Shown here in pieces: positions 1-6,294 of a DNA stretch of 7,064 nt. Within the stretch, counting starts at the first letter, position 1. Each line of letters begins with the position of its first letter. Both the position numbers and the translations under genes were made by a program. Source of the DNA: CAYVSY01 sp964454255 (GTDB taxonomy: Bacteria > Bacillota_I > Bacilli_A > RF39 > UBA660). The notes beneath the pieces are model-generated. The model was not told where the DNA came from, made no database searches, and saw only the letters and a list, made by a program, of their open reading frames with translations. Location: assembly GCA_964454255.1 (NCBI GenBank), contig CAYVSY010000046.1:1-7064 (forward strand). The letters are read 5' to 3'.

Positions 1-149
1 GATCTTACATTAAATTTGATGATAATGCATGCGTTATTATTAAAGATGATAAAACTCCAGTTGGAACTCGTGTATTAGGTCCAGTAGCACGTGAACTTAG
101 AGATAAAGATTTTATGAAAATCGTCAGTCTTGCTAAAGATGTGCTTTAG
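1..149 (+). CDS. rplN: Ribosomal protein L14 (uL14), 3' end only
   Basis: This is the last 48 codons of L14, a large-subunit protein that binds 23S rRNA near the subunit interface. The gene is cut by the window start; the first whole codon begins at base 3 and the TAG stop is at 147-149. The fragment shows the family's conserved C-terminus: SYIKFDDNACVII, then GTRVLGPVARELR, then DFMKIVSLAKDVL, close to the usual GTRIFGPVARELR...FMKIVSLAPEVL. It lies directly before rplX, as expected at the head of the spc operon, with 19 bases between them. Nothing in the visible part is broken. Identity is secure although the N-terminal two thirds are not seen. Confidence 0.96.
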   Translation, partial: SYIKFDDNACVIIKDDKTPVGTRVLGPVARELRDKDFMKIVSLAKDVL

Positions 150-154
150 GATAT

Positions 155-161
155 AAGGAGG
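155..161 (+). promoter_or_regulatory. Strong ribosome binding site deciding the GTG start of rplX
   Basis: AAGGAGG ends seven bases before the GTG at 169. An in-frame TAA at 154-156 rules out a longer protein, and the rplX reading frame has no internal ATG. The GTG start is therefore the only sensible choice. Confidence 0.9.
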
Positions 162-168
162 AATTAAC

Positions 169-456
169 GTGAAAATTAAAACAGGTGATAAAGTTAGAAT
201 CCTTGCTGGTGCCAGTAAAGGCAAAGAAGGAAAAATTAATAAAATATTAGGTGATAAAGTTATTGTTGAAGGAATTAATATTGTTAAAAAACATTTAAAA
301 CCAAAAAATAATAATGGAACTGGTGAAATAATTGAAACAGAAGCACCTATTCACGTATCTAATGTTAAATTAATTGATTCTAAAAAAGAAACTAAGAAAG
401 TTGTAAAGAAGGAAACTTCAAAAAAAACTACTAAAACAAAGAAAGAAAATAACTAA
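169..456 (+). CDS. rplX: Ribosomal protein L24 (uL24) with Lys-rich tail
   Basis: L24 is an assembly-initiator protein that binds the 5' domain of 23S rRNA. The 95-residue product has the KOW-type N-terminal domain, with the L24 signature at residues 6-23 (GDKVRILAGASKGKEGKI). The conserved middle follows: VEGINIVKKHLKP at 33-45 and EAPIHVSNVKLID at 58-70. After residue 70 the usual family ending (a PKTGKPTRVG-type strand and loop) is absent. It is replaced by about 25 residues, 11 of them Lys and 5 Thr. The start is GTG, the only non-ATG start seen in the window. The gap to rplE is 18 bases. The identity is firm; the tail is the unusual part. Confidence 0.96.
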   Translation: MKIKTGDKVRILAGASKGKEGKINKILGDKVIVEGINIVKKHLKPKNNNGTGEIIETEAPIHVSNVKLIDSKKETKKVVKKETSKKTTKTKKENN

Positions 457-474
457 TTTGGAAGGAGGGTATTT

Positions 475-1014
475 ATGAACCGCCTAAAAGAAAAATACAA
501 TAAAGAAATTGTTCCAAGTTTAATGAATAAACATGGTTATAAAACGGTTATGTTAGTACCAAAAATAGAAAAAATTGTTGTTAATATGGGTGTTGGTGAT
601 GCGCTTACTAATAGTAAGTTATTAGAAGCAGCTATGGCTGACATGGAAGCTATTACAGGATTAAAACCGGTTTCTACAAAAGCTACTAAATCAATTTCAA
701 CATTTAAGTTGAGAGAAGGTAATAAAATTGGATGTAAAGTTACTCTAAGAGGTGAAAAAATGTATAATTTCTTAGATAAATTAATTTCAATTGGTCTTCC
801 TCGTGTTCGTGATTTTAGAGGATTATCTCCAAAAGCTTTTGATGGAAGAGGTAATTATACTATTGGTATAAAAGAACAATTAATATTTTCTGAAATAGAA
901 TTTGATAATGTTGTAAAAGTTCGTGGTATGGATATTGTTATTGTTACTACAGCTAATACAAATGAAGAAGCTTATGATTTATTAAGCGAACTTGGAATTC
1001 CATTTAGGAAATAA
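475..1014 (+). CDS. rplE: Ribosomal protein L5 (uL5)
   Basis: L5 binds 5S rRNA and helps place it in the central protuberance of the large subunit; it also contacts the P-site tRNA region. The product is 179 residues, the normal Firmicutes length. Visible family landmarks are VPKIEKIVVNMGVG at 28-41, a KPVSTKATKSI segment at 64-74, LREGNKIGCKVTLRG at 79-93, AFDGRGNYTIGIKEQLIF at 121-138, and KVRGMDIVIVTTANT at 148-162. The ATG follows a full AAGGAGG (462-468) six bases away. It sits between rplX and the zinc-type S14 gene, as in the standard spc order. No oddities are seen. Confidence 0.98.
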   Translation: MNRLKEKYNKEIVPSLMNKHGYKTVMLVPKIEKIVVNMGVGDALTNSKLLEAAMADMEAITGLKPVSTKATKSISTFKLREGNKIGCKVTLRGEKMYNFLDKLISIGLPRVRDFRGLSPKAFDGRGNYTIGIKEQLIFSEIEFDNVVKVRGMDIVIVTTANTNEEAYDLLSELGIPFRK

Positions 1015-1035
1015 CCTTATAAAGAGGAGGAAAAA

Positions 1036-1221
1036 ATGGCTAAAAAAAGTATAATAGTAAGGTCACAAAGAGAACCAAAATTTAAAGTTAGAAAATATAC
1101 TCGTTGCTCTATTTGTGGAAGACCACATGCTATAATGAGCAAATTTGGAATATGTCGTATTTGTTTTAGAGAACTTGCTTATAAAGGACAAATACCAGGC
1201 ATAAAGAAATCAAGTTGGTAA
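1036..1221 (+). CDS. rpsN: Ribosomal protein S14 (uS14), zinc-binding short type
   Basis: S14 belongs to the head of the 30S subunit, near S3, S10 and S19. This 61-residue protein is the short zinc-ribbon form (called rpsZ or rpsN1 in some annotations). The four ligands are C24-x2-C27 and C40-x2-C43, and the family core RCSICGRPHAIMSKFGICRICFRELA occupies about residues 23-48. The C-terminus GIKKSSW is the expected ending. The long zinc-independent paralogue has about 89-100 residues, so length and cysteines both assign the type. A GAGGAGG at 1024-1030 precedes the ATG by five bases. The final Trp codon is TGG, useful for deciding the genetic code. Confidence 0.97.
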   Translation: MAKKSIIVRSQREPKFKVRKYTRCSICGRPHAIMSKFGICRICFRELAYKGQIPGIKKSSW

Positions 1222-1241
1222 AATAAAAGGAGGGATCAGAT

Positions 1242-1628
1242 ATGTATGTTACAGACCCAATAGCTGATATGTTAACAAGAATTCGTAATGCCATAACAAT
1301 GCATCATAAATCAGTTGATATTCCAGCATCTAAATTAAAAGTAGAAATTGCCAAAATCTTAAAAGATGAAGGTTTTATTGAAGAATATAAAATAGAAAAA
1401 AATAGTATAGTATTAACTTTAAAATATGGACACAACAAAGAAAAAGTAATTACAGGTTTAAAACGTATTTCTAAACCAGGATTACGTGTTTATGCAAAAG
1501 TAAATGAAATTCCTAAAGTTTTAAATGGATTGGGAATTGCCATTATTTCTACACCAAAAGGTATTTTGACGGATAAAAAAGCTCGTCAAGAACAAGTCGG
1601 TGGAGAAGTATTAGCTTATATTTGGTAG
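1242..1628 (+). CDS. rpsH: Ribosomal protein S8 (uS8)
   Basis: S8 binds helix 21 of 16S rRNA and is a primary assembly protein of the small-subunit platform; in E. coli it also represses its own operon. The 128-residue product begins with the typical TDPIADMLTRIRNA (4-17). It continues with IPASKLKVEIAKILKDEGFI (27-46), GLKRISKPGLRVYA (72-85) and the C-terminal signature TPKGILTDKKARQEQVGGEV (104-123), ending AYIW. It is about four residues shorter than the B. subtilis protein, in the variable loop after residue 46. AAGGAGG at 1227-1233 lies eight bases before the ATG. The stop is TAG, which is uncommon in this window. Confidence 0.98.
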   Translation: MYVTDPIADMLTRIRNAITMHHKSVDIPASKLKVEIAKILKDEGFIEEYKIEKNSIVLTLKYGHNKEKVITGLKRISKPGLRVYAKVNEIPKVLNGLGIAIISTPKGILTDKKARQEQVGGEVLAYIW

Positions 1629-1654
1629 TAAAATAAACATAAGGAGGTGCAAAA

Positions 1655-2194
1655 ATGAGTCGTATTGGTAAAAGAATTTTAACAATACCAGAAAATGTTA
1701 GTATCGAAAATAACAATGGTGTTTTAATTGTTAAAGGACCAAAAGGTGATCTTTCATTAAATATTGTCGATGGTTTAGATATTAAGATTGAAAATAAAAC
1801 ATTAACAGTAGAAAAAACAAAAGAAACCAGTTTTATAAATGCAATGCATGGCACAACTAATTCTAATATTCAAAATATGATAATCGGTGTGACGGATGGT
1901 TATAAAAAGGATATGGAAATAATTGGTGTTGGTTATCGTTTTAATCCAAAAGGAACAGTATTAACAGTAAGTGCTGGATATTCACATCCTGTTGACATTG
2001 ATGTTCCAAATGGCTTAACTGTTACAGGAATTAGTCCTACTGAAATATCAATTACAGGTATTGATAAACAAGCTGTAGGAGAATTTGCTGCTATTGTAAG
2101 AAAAGTTAGAAAGCCTGAACCATATAAGGGTAAAGGTATTCGTTATAAAGATGAAAAAATCCGTCGTAAGGAAGGAAAAAAAGCATCTAAATAA
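1655..2194 (+). CDS. rplF: Ribosomal protein L6 (uL6)
   Basis: L6 binds the sarcin-ricin loop region of 23S rRNA close to the GTPase centre. The 179 residues match the normal family length and show its two related domains. The first starts MSRIGKRILTIPENV and includes VKGPKGDLS (26-34). The second contains DMEIIGVGYRF (86-96), an AGYSHPV segment (107-113) and the diagnostic KPEPYKGKGIRY (153-164) before a basic tail. An extended Shine-Dalgarno AAGGAGGTG (1641-1649) precedes the ATG. The 26-base gap after rpsH is the largest in the window and holds nothing else visible. Confidence 0.98.
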   Translation: MSRIGKRILTIPENVSIENNNGVLIVKGPKGDLSLNIVDGLDIKIENKTLTVEKTKETSFINAMHGTTNSNIQNMIIGVTDGYKKDMEIIGVGYRFNPKGTVLTVSAGYSHPVDIDVPNGLTVTGISPTEISITGIDKQAVGEFAAIVRKVRKPEPYKGKGIRYKDEKIRRKEGKKASK

Positions 2195-2200
2195 TATGTA

Positions 2201-2206
2201 AAGGAG
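2201..2206 (+). promoter_or_regulatory. Ribosome binding site choosing the second ATG of rplR
   Basis: AAGGAG here leaves only three bases to an ATG at 2210 but nine bases to the in-frame ATG at 2216. Normal spacing and the family N-terminus (M-I-x-K-T-S-x-N) both favour 2216. Confidence 0.75.
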
Positions 2207-2215
2207 AGTATGCTT

Positions 2216-2578
2216 ATGATTAAAAAAACATCTAGAAATGAAATGCGTTTAGTTAGACATGCCCGTATTAGAAAAACATTATCAGGAACGACAGATATGC
2301 CTAGATTAAATGTATTCAGATCTAATGCAAATATTTCTGCTCAAATAATTGATGATGTTAAAGGAATAACACTTGCTCATGCATCATCACTTGAAAAAGA
2401 ATTAAAATTAACTAACGGTGGCAATGTCGAAGCAGCTAAAGTAATTGGCGCTGAAATTGCTAAACGTGCTAAAAAAGTAAAAATTACAAAAGTTGTATTT
2501 GATAGAGGTGGATATCTTTATCATGGACGTGTTCAAGCATTGGCTGAAGCCGCACGTGAAAATGGCTTGGAATTCTAA
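2216..2578 (+). CDS. rplR: Ribosomal protein L18 (uL18)
   Basis: L18 binds 5S rRNA together with L5 and anchors it in the central protuberance. With the start at 2216 the product is 120 residues, the same length as B. subtilis L18, and opens MIKKTSRNEMRLVRHARIRK. Conserved elements are MPRLNVFRSN at 28-37, SAQIIDDVKGITLAHASS at 41-58, and the C-terminal VVFDRGGYLYHGRVQALAEA at 93-112, ending RENGLEF. An upstream in-frame ATG at 2210 would add only Met-Leu and sits too close to the ribosome binding site. The basic N-terminus is the usual RNA-binding tail. Fifteen bases separate it from rpsE. Confidence 0.96.
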   Translation: MIKKTSRNEMRLVRHARIRKTLSGTTDMPRLNVFRSNANISAQIIDDVKGITLAHASSLEKELKLTNGGNVEAAKVIGAEIAKRAKKVKITKVVFDRGGYLYHGRVQALAEAARENGLEF

Positions 2579-2593
2579 TAAGGAGGAAAACTT

Positions 2594-3163
2594 ATGCAAG
2601 AAAAAGTTGTAGAAACACCTAAAGATAATAAAAAAACACGTAGTCCTAGAAATAATAAATCCTTTGAAAGACGTGAAGTTAAAAAGATTTATGATGAAAA
2701 GGTTATAGATATTAATCGTGTTACAAAAGTTGTTAAAGGTGGTCGCCAATTCCGTTTTTCTGCTACAGTAGTAGTTGGAAATAGGAAAGGTAAAGTTGGG
2801 CTTGGAACTGGTAAAGCAAAAGAAATGCCAGATGCAGTTAAGAAAGCAACACAAGCTGCAACAAAAAATATTATAAATGTTTCTTTAATTGATAATAGAA
2901 CTATTCCACATGAAATAACAGTTAAACAAGGTGCCGCTAAGGTTATGTTAAGACCAGCTACAGAAGGAACCGGAGTAAAAGCTGGAGGCCCAGTTAGAGA
3001 TGTTCTTGAACTTGCTGGTGTTCGTGATATTTTATCTAAATCACTAGGATCTAGCACGAAAATTAATATGGCAAGGGCTACATTAAATGCATTGAAAAGT
3101 CAAAGAACAATTGAACAAATTGCGGCTTTAAGAGGCAAAACAGTAGAGGAGGTTTTAAGATAA
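2594..3163 (+). CDS. rpsE: Ribosomal protein S5 (uS5) with N-terminal extension
   Basis: S5 lies at the mRNA entry side of the 30S subunit and influences decoding accuracy. The 189-residue product has the N-terminal double-stranded-RNA-binding-like domain (INRVTKVVKGGRQFRFSATV at 40-59, then VGNRKGKVGLGTGKAKE at 61-77). The C-terminal domain has the signature EGTGVKAGGPVRDVLELAGV (124-143) and ILSKSLGS (146-153). Compared with the 166-residue B. subtilis protein it has about 22 extra, charged, probably disordered residues at the N-terminus. The ATG is supported by AAGGAGG at 2580-2586. The stop TAA overlaps the rplO ATG by one base; the rpmD gene normally found between them is missing. Confidence 0.97.
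   Translation: MQEKVVETPKDNKKTRSPRNNKSFERREVKKIYDEKVIDINRVTKVVKGGRQFRFSATVVVGNRKGKVGLGTGKAKEMPDAVKKATQAATKNIINVSLIDNRTIPHEITVKQGAAKVMLRPATEGTGVKAGGPVRDVLELAGVRDILSKSLGSSTKINMARATLNALKSQRTIEQIAALRGKTVEEVLR
3145..3153 (+). promoter_or_regulatory. Ribosome binding site for rplO embedded in the end of rpsE
   Basis: AGAGGAGGT encodes part of the S5 ending (V-E-E-V-L-R) and also serves as the Shine-Dalgarno for the ATG at 3163. With the TAATG overlap, this is a layout suited to translational coupling of S5 and L15. Confidence 0.8.
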
Positions 3164-3606
3164 TGAAATTACATGAATTAAAACCAAATGAAGGTTCAGT
3201 TCAAACAAAAAAGAGAGTTGGACGTGGTCCAGGAAGTGGATTGGGAAAAACAAGTGGAAAAGGTGAAAAAGGACAAAATGCTAGAAGTGGCGGTGGTGTA
3301 AGACCTGGATTTGAAGGTGGACAATTACCATTATTCAGAAGATTACCTAAACGTGGATTTAGTAATGCAATGTTTAAAATCCGATATGCAGTTGTAAATA
3401 TTGATGATTTAAACTCATTTGATGATAACGCTGTTGTTACAATAGAAGCATTAAAAGAAAAAGGATTAGTTAAAAATGAATTAGACGGGGTTAAAATTTT
3501 AGGTAATGGAACATTAACTAAAAAACTTACTGTAAAAGCTAATAAATTTTCTAATCCAGCTAAGATTCAAATAGAAAAATTAGGTGGAAATATTGAGGTG
3601 ATTTAA
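3163..3606 (+). CDS. rplO: Ribosomal protein L15 (uL15)
   Basis: L15 is a late-assembly large-subunit protein whose long glycine-rich N-terminal arm threads into 23S rRNA. The 147 residues show the characteristic start MKLHELKPNEGS and the arm KRVGRGPGSGLGKTSGKGEK (17-36). RSGGGVRPGFEGGQLPLFRR (41-60) and LPKRGFSN (61-68) follow. The C-terminal domain has VKILGNGTLTKKLTVKANKF (110-129) and ends EKLGGNIEVI. It starts inside the stop codon of rpsE and stops one base before secY. Its own 3' end supplies the ribosome binding site for secY (GAGGTG at 3595-3600). Confidence 0.98.
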   Translation: MKLHELKPNEGSVQTKKRVGRGPGSGLGKTSGKGEKGQNARSGGGVRPGFEGGQLPLFRRLPKRGFSNAMFKIRYAVVNIDDLNSFDDNAVVTIEALKEKGLVKNELDGVKILGNGTLTKKLTVKANKFSNPAKIQIEKLGGNIEVI

Positions 3607-3607
3607 T

Positions 3608-4870
3608 ATGTTTAAAAACCTTAAACAAATTTTTAATCCTAAAAATAAAGATATAAGAAGTAGAATATTATATACATTGTTAGCACTATTAATTTTTGAA
3701 ATTGGAAATACAATTGTTGTTCCTGGTGCTAAAGGTATAATTTCTGATTTGGGTTCTTTAGAAATATTAAATGCAATTACTGGTGGTGGCTTAAAGAAGT
3801 TTTCTATATTTGGTCTTGGGGTAATGCCCTATATTTCAGCTTCAATTTTTATTAGTTTAATTCAAATGGTTGATATAATCCCATATTTTACAGAATTAAA
3901 AGAAAGTGGAGAAATTGGTCGACAAAAATTAAATCAAATTACCAGATATATTGGTATTGGTCTTGGTTTTGTTCAAGGATTTTTCTTAGCTTTTGCTTTT
4001 CTTGGGGATGGAGCTACGACAATTGATTATTTGAAATCAGCTTTAATAATGACAGCTGGCACATCATTCTTGTTATGGCTTGGTGATAGAATAACTAAAT
4101 ATGGATTAGGAAATGGCATGTCCTTAATAATAATGGCTGGTATCATTTCAACTGTTCCTAAAATGTTTATAGATGCCTATGGATCATTAGTAGGAACACA
4201 ATCAAGTTTATTTATTGGTATTGTTTCATACACATTGTTTATTTTAGTATATTTAATAATTATAGTTGGAATAATTTTTGTTGAACAATCGGAAAGACGT
4301 ATTCCAATTCAATATGCTAACCAAACAACAAGTGCTTATGGAAAAAAACAAACTTATATACCTTTTAAATTAAATTCATCAGGTGTAATGCCAGTTATAT
4401 TTGCATCAACATTAATGTCTATACCATCTTTTATTGCTAAAATAATAGAAAAAGATGGTGGTAATTTTACATTATTTGTTGAAAAGTATCTAACTTATAC
4501 AACGCCAATTGGATTTTTAGTGTATATGCTATTAATATTTGGTTTTGGATACTTTTATGTATTTTTACAAATTAATCCAGATGAATTATCAAAAAATTTA
4601 GGAAGAAATGCTGGATATATTCCAGGGATTAGACCAGGTAAGGAAACTGGTGATTACATTAAAAAAGTATTATCAAGATTAACTTTAATTGGATCAATAT
4701 TTTTAATGATTATTGCTGGTATGCCAATAATATTTAGTAATATTGGATCTTTACCAAGTAGTGTTACACTAGGCGGAACAGGGATGTTAATTGTTATTGG
4801 TGTGGCATTAGAAACATACAAACAATTAGAAAGTAGTTTAGTAAATAGAACCTATAAAGGCGGAAAATAA
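3608..4870 (+). CDS. secY: Protein translocase subunit SecY
   Basis: SecY is the channel of the SecYEG translocon in the cytoplasmic membrane; it exports and inserts proteins driven by SecA or the ribosome. At 420 residues it is near normal length, with ten hydrophobic segments at roughly 17-37, 72-90, 112-132, 141-160, 168-188, 203-225, 258-278, 297-320, 357-376 and 386-403. Family motifs include the plug region ITGGGLKKFSIFGLGVMPYI (57-76), GLGNGMSLIIMAGI (166-179), ERRIPIQYA (229-237), FKLNSSGVMPVIFAS (253-267) and the SecA/ribosome-contacting cytosolic loop RNAGYIPGIRPGKET (333-347). It overlaps adk by one base. No defects are seen. Confidence 0.98.
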   Translation: MFKNLKQIFNPKNKDIRSRILYTLLALLIFEIGNTIVVPGAKGIISDLGSLEILNAITGGGLKKFSIFGLGVMPYISASIFISLIQMVDIIPYFTELKESGEIGRQKLNQITRYIGIGLGFVQGFFLAFAFLGDGATTIDYLKSALIMTAGTSFLLWLGDRITKYGLGNGMSLIIMAGIISTVPKMFIDAYGSLVGTQSSLFIGIVSYTLFILVYLIIIVGIIFVEQSERRIPIQYANQTTSAYGKKQTYIPFKLNSSGVMPVIFASTLMSIPSFIAKIIEKDGGNFTLFVEKYLTYTTPIGFLVYMLLIFGFGYFYVFLQINPDELSKNLGRNAGYIPGIRPGKETGDYIKKVLSRLTLIGSIFLMIIAGMPIIFSNIGSLPSSVTLGGTGMLIVIGVALETYKQLESSLVNRTYKGGK

Positions 4871-5538
4871 TGAAGAATATTATATTTATTGCTCCACCGG
4901 CTGCCGGGAAAGGAACACAAGCTAAATTATTAAGCGAAGAATATAGTATTCCTCATATATCAACAGGCGATTTACTTAGGGAAATGGCTATGTTGGATAA
5001 TGAATTAGGTAATTTTATAAAAGATGAACTTTCTAAAGGTAATTTTATAAAAGATGAAATAATTACAAAACTTCTTAGTGATAGATTGCAAAAAGAAGAT
5101 TGTGTTAATGGTTATATTTTGGATGGTTATCCAAGAAATGTTGAACAAGCTATAAATTATGAAGAATTATTAAAAAAATTAAATTATGATATTGGATTAG
5201 TTATATTCTTGGATATTGATAAACAAACGGCTATTGATAGAATAAAAAATCGCATTGTATGTCCAAAATGTGGATCATCATATAATACTAATGTTAATCA
5301 ATTAACACCAAAACAAAACGGAATTTGTGATAAATGTCATTCTATATTAATTAAAAGAGATGATGATACAGAAGAGGTTATGAATTCTCGCTTTGAAACT
5401 TATATGGAAAAAACATCTTCATTGATAAATTATTATAGAGATAAAAAAGTTTTATTAAGTATTAAAATTAATAACTCAACGACTGTTATTGATGTATTTA
5501 ATGAAATAAAACATTTATTATCTGAAATGAAGGCATAA
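4870..5538 (+). CDS. adk: Adenylate kinase, zinc-LID type, variant P-loop
   Basis: Cytosolic adenylate kinase interconverts ATP + AMP and 2 ADP. The 222 residues match the long bacterial form. The P-loop at 8-16 reads APPAAGKGT where the family normally has GxPGAGKGT, so both early glycines are alanine while the catalytic K14 and following G-T remain. The AMP-binding part has HISTGDLLRE (29-38) and DGYPRNVEQA (85-94, with R89). The LID holds C131-x2-C134 and C153-x2-C156, a structural zinc site common in Gram-positives, followed by KRDDD (162-166) and SRFETY (173-178). A 22-base perfect repeat codes for GNFIKDE twice (residues 47-53 and 57-63). The ATG overlaps the secY stop; only a weak AAAGG (4856-4860) precedes it. 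Confidence 0.95.
   Translation: MKNIIFIAPPAAGKGTQAKLLSEEYSIPHISTGDLLREMAMLDNELGNFIKDELSKGNFIKDEIITKLLSDRLQKEDCVNGYILDGYPRNVEQAINYEELLKKLNYDIGLVIFLDIDKQTAIDRIKNRIVCPKCGSSYNTNVNQLTPKQNGICDKCHSILIKRDDDTEEVMNSRFETYMEKTSSLINYYRDKKVLLSIKINNSTTVIDVFNEIKHLLSEMKA
5007..5058 (+). repeat. 22-base direct repeat pair inside adk, 30-base period
   Basis: Bases 5007-5028 and 5037-5058 are identical (AGGTAATTTTATAAAAGATG followed by AA). They lie in the same reading frame ten codons apart, so the peptide GNFIKDE occurs twice in the NMP-binding domain. The stretch aligns without a gap to ordinary adenylate kinases (LG...KG-(E/K)-L-V-x-D-E), so the repeat has not lengthened the protein. Confidence 0.9.
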
Positions 5539-5543
5539 AAATT

Positions 5544-6290
5544 ATGATAAAAATCAAAAGTGATTATGAAATAAATTTATTAAAAGAAGCAGGAAGAATA
5601 GTTTATTTAACTCATCAGCATTTAAAACCATTTATAAAACCAGGAATTACAACGAATGAATTAGATAAAATAGCTAATGAATTTATAGTTAGTATGAATG
5701 CTACTCCTTCTTTTAAAGATTATAATGGTTATCCAAAGAGTATCTGCACATCAATTAATGATGAAGTGGTTCATGGAATACCTAGTTCAAAAAAATTAAA
5801 AAATGGTGATATTATTTCAATTGATATTGGTGCTTGTTATAAAGGTTATCATGGTGATTCAGCATGGAGTTATCCTGTTGGTCATGTTAGTCCAGAAATA
5901 AAGAATTTATTAAAATGGACGGAAGAATCTTTATACGCTGGTATTGATGAAGTTAAACCGGGAAATTATATTTCTGATATATCAAGAGCTATTCAAAAAA
6001 TAGCTGATAAATATAATTTAGGAATTGTTCGTGAATTAGTCGGTCATGGTGTAGGTAGTAGCTTACATGAAGATCCTGATGTTCCTAATTATTTTACTGG
6101 TAATGGAGGACCAATGCTAAAAGAAGGTATGGTTATTGCTATTGAACCAATGTTAAATTTAGGAACAGCAGAAATATTTATGTTAGATGATGATTGGACA
6201 ATAGTAACTGGTGATGGTAAACCATCGGCACATTTTGAACACACACTCGTAGTTACAAAAAATGGCTACGAAATTACAACGAAAGGGTGA
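5544..6290 (+). CDS. map: Methionine aminopeptidase, type I
   Basis: This cytosolic metalloenzyme removes the initiator Met from nascent proteins when the second residue is small. The 248 residues form one pita-bread domain with no N-terminal extension. The five metal ligands are all present: D94 (SIDIGA), D105 (HGDSA), H168 (VGHGVG), E201 (AIEPM) and E232 (HFEHT). The catalytic-pocket histidines H77 (VVHGIP) and H175 (LHEDP) are also there. These correspond to E. coli D97, D108, H171, E204, E235, H79 and H178. The ATG is five bases after adk with only a weak AAGG (5530-5533). It ends with TGA followed at once by an in-frame TAA. Confidence 0.97.
   Translation: MIKIKSDYEINLLKEAGRIVYLTHQHLKPFIKPGITTNELDKIANEFIVSMNATPSFKDYNGYPKSICTSINDEVVHGIPSSKKLKNGDIISIDIGACYKGYHGDSAWSYPVGHVSPEIKNLLKWTEESLYAGIDEVKPGNYISDISRAIQKIADKYNLGIVRELVGHGVGSSLHEDPDVPNYFTGNGGPMLKEGMVIAIEPMLNLGTAEIFMLDDDWTIVTGDGKPSAHFEHTLVVTKNGYEITTKG
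6282..6287 (+). promoter_or_regulatory. Ribosome binding site choosing the infA start
   Basis: AAAGGG in the last codons of map lies about eight bases before the ATG at 6295. An in-frame ATG at 6262, inside map, has no such site and would add 11 residues foreign to the family. Confidence 0.7.
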
Positions 6291-6294
6291 TAAT

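Noticed and set aside
440..490. S8-type autoregulatory RNA site at the rplX-rplE junction, as in E. coli
   Set aside because: The 18-base gap shows only the ribosome binding site and I see no helix-21-like hairpin; that control is mainly known from gammaproteobacteria.
1629..1654. Longest intergenic gap as a possible terminator or small RNA site
   Set aside because: It has no inverted repeat or T-run and contains only the extended Shine-Dalgarno of rplF.
1549..1854. Open frame of 101 codons on the minus strand across the rpsH-rplF junction
   Set aside because: It is antisense to two certain ribosomal protein genes, resembles no family I know, and arises from AT-rich complement sequence.
2210..2215. 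Earlier ATG for rplR
   Set aside because: It is only three bases from AAGGAG and adds Met-Leu before the family N-terminus.
2408..3057. Two overlapping minus-strand open frames opposite rplR and rpsE
   Set aside because: The translations are Phe/Cys/Ser-rich or otherwise mirror the sense codons, with no motif; the sense genes are unambiguous.
6262..6294. Longer infA starting at the ATG inside map
   Set aside because: There is no ribosome binding site before it, and the 11 added residues are not part of IF-1; the start at 6295 gives the family length and N-terminus.
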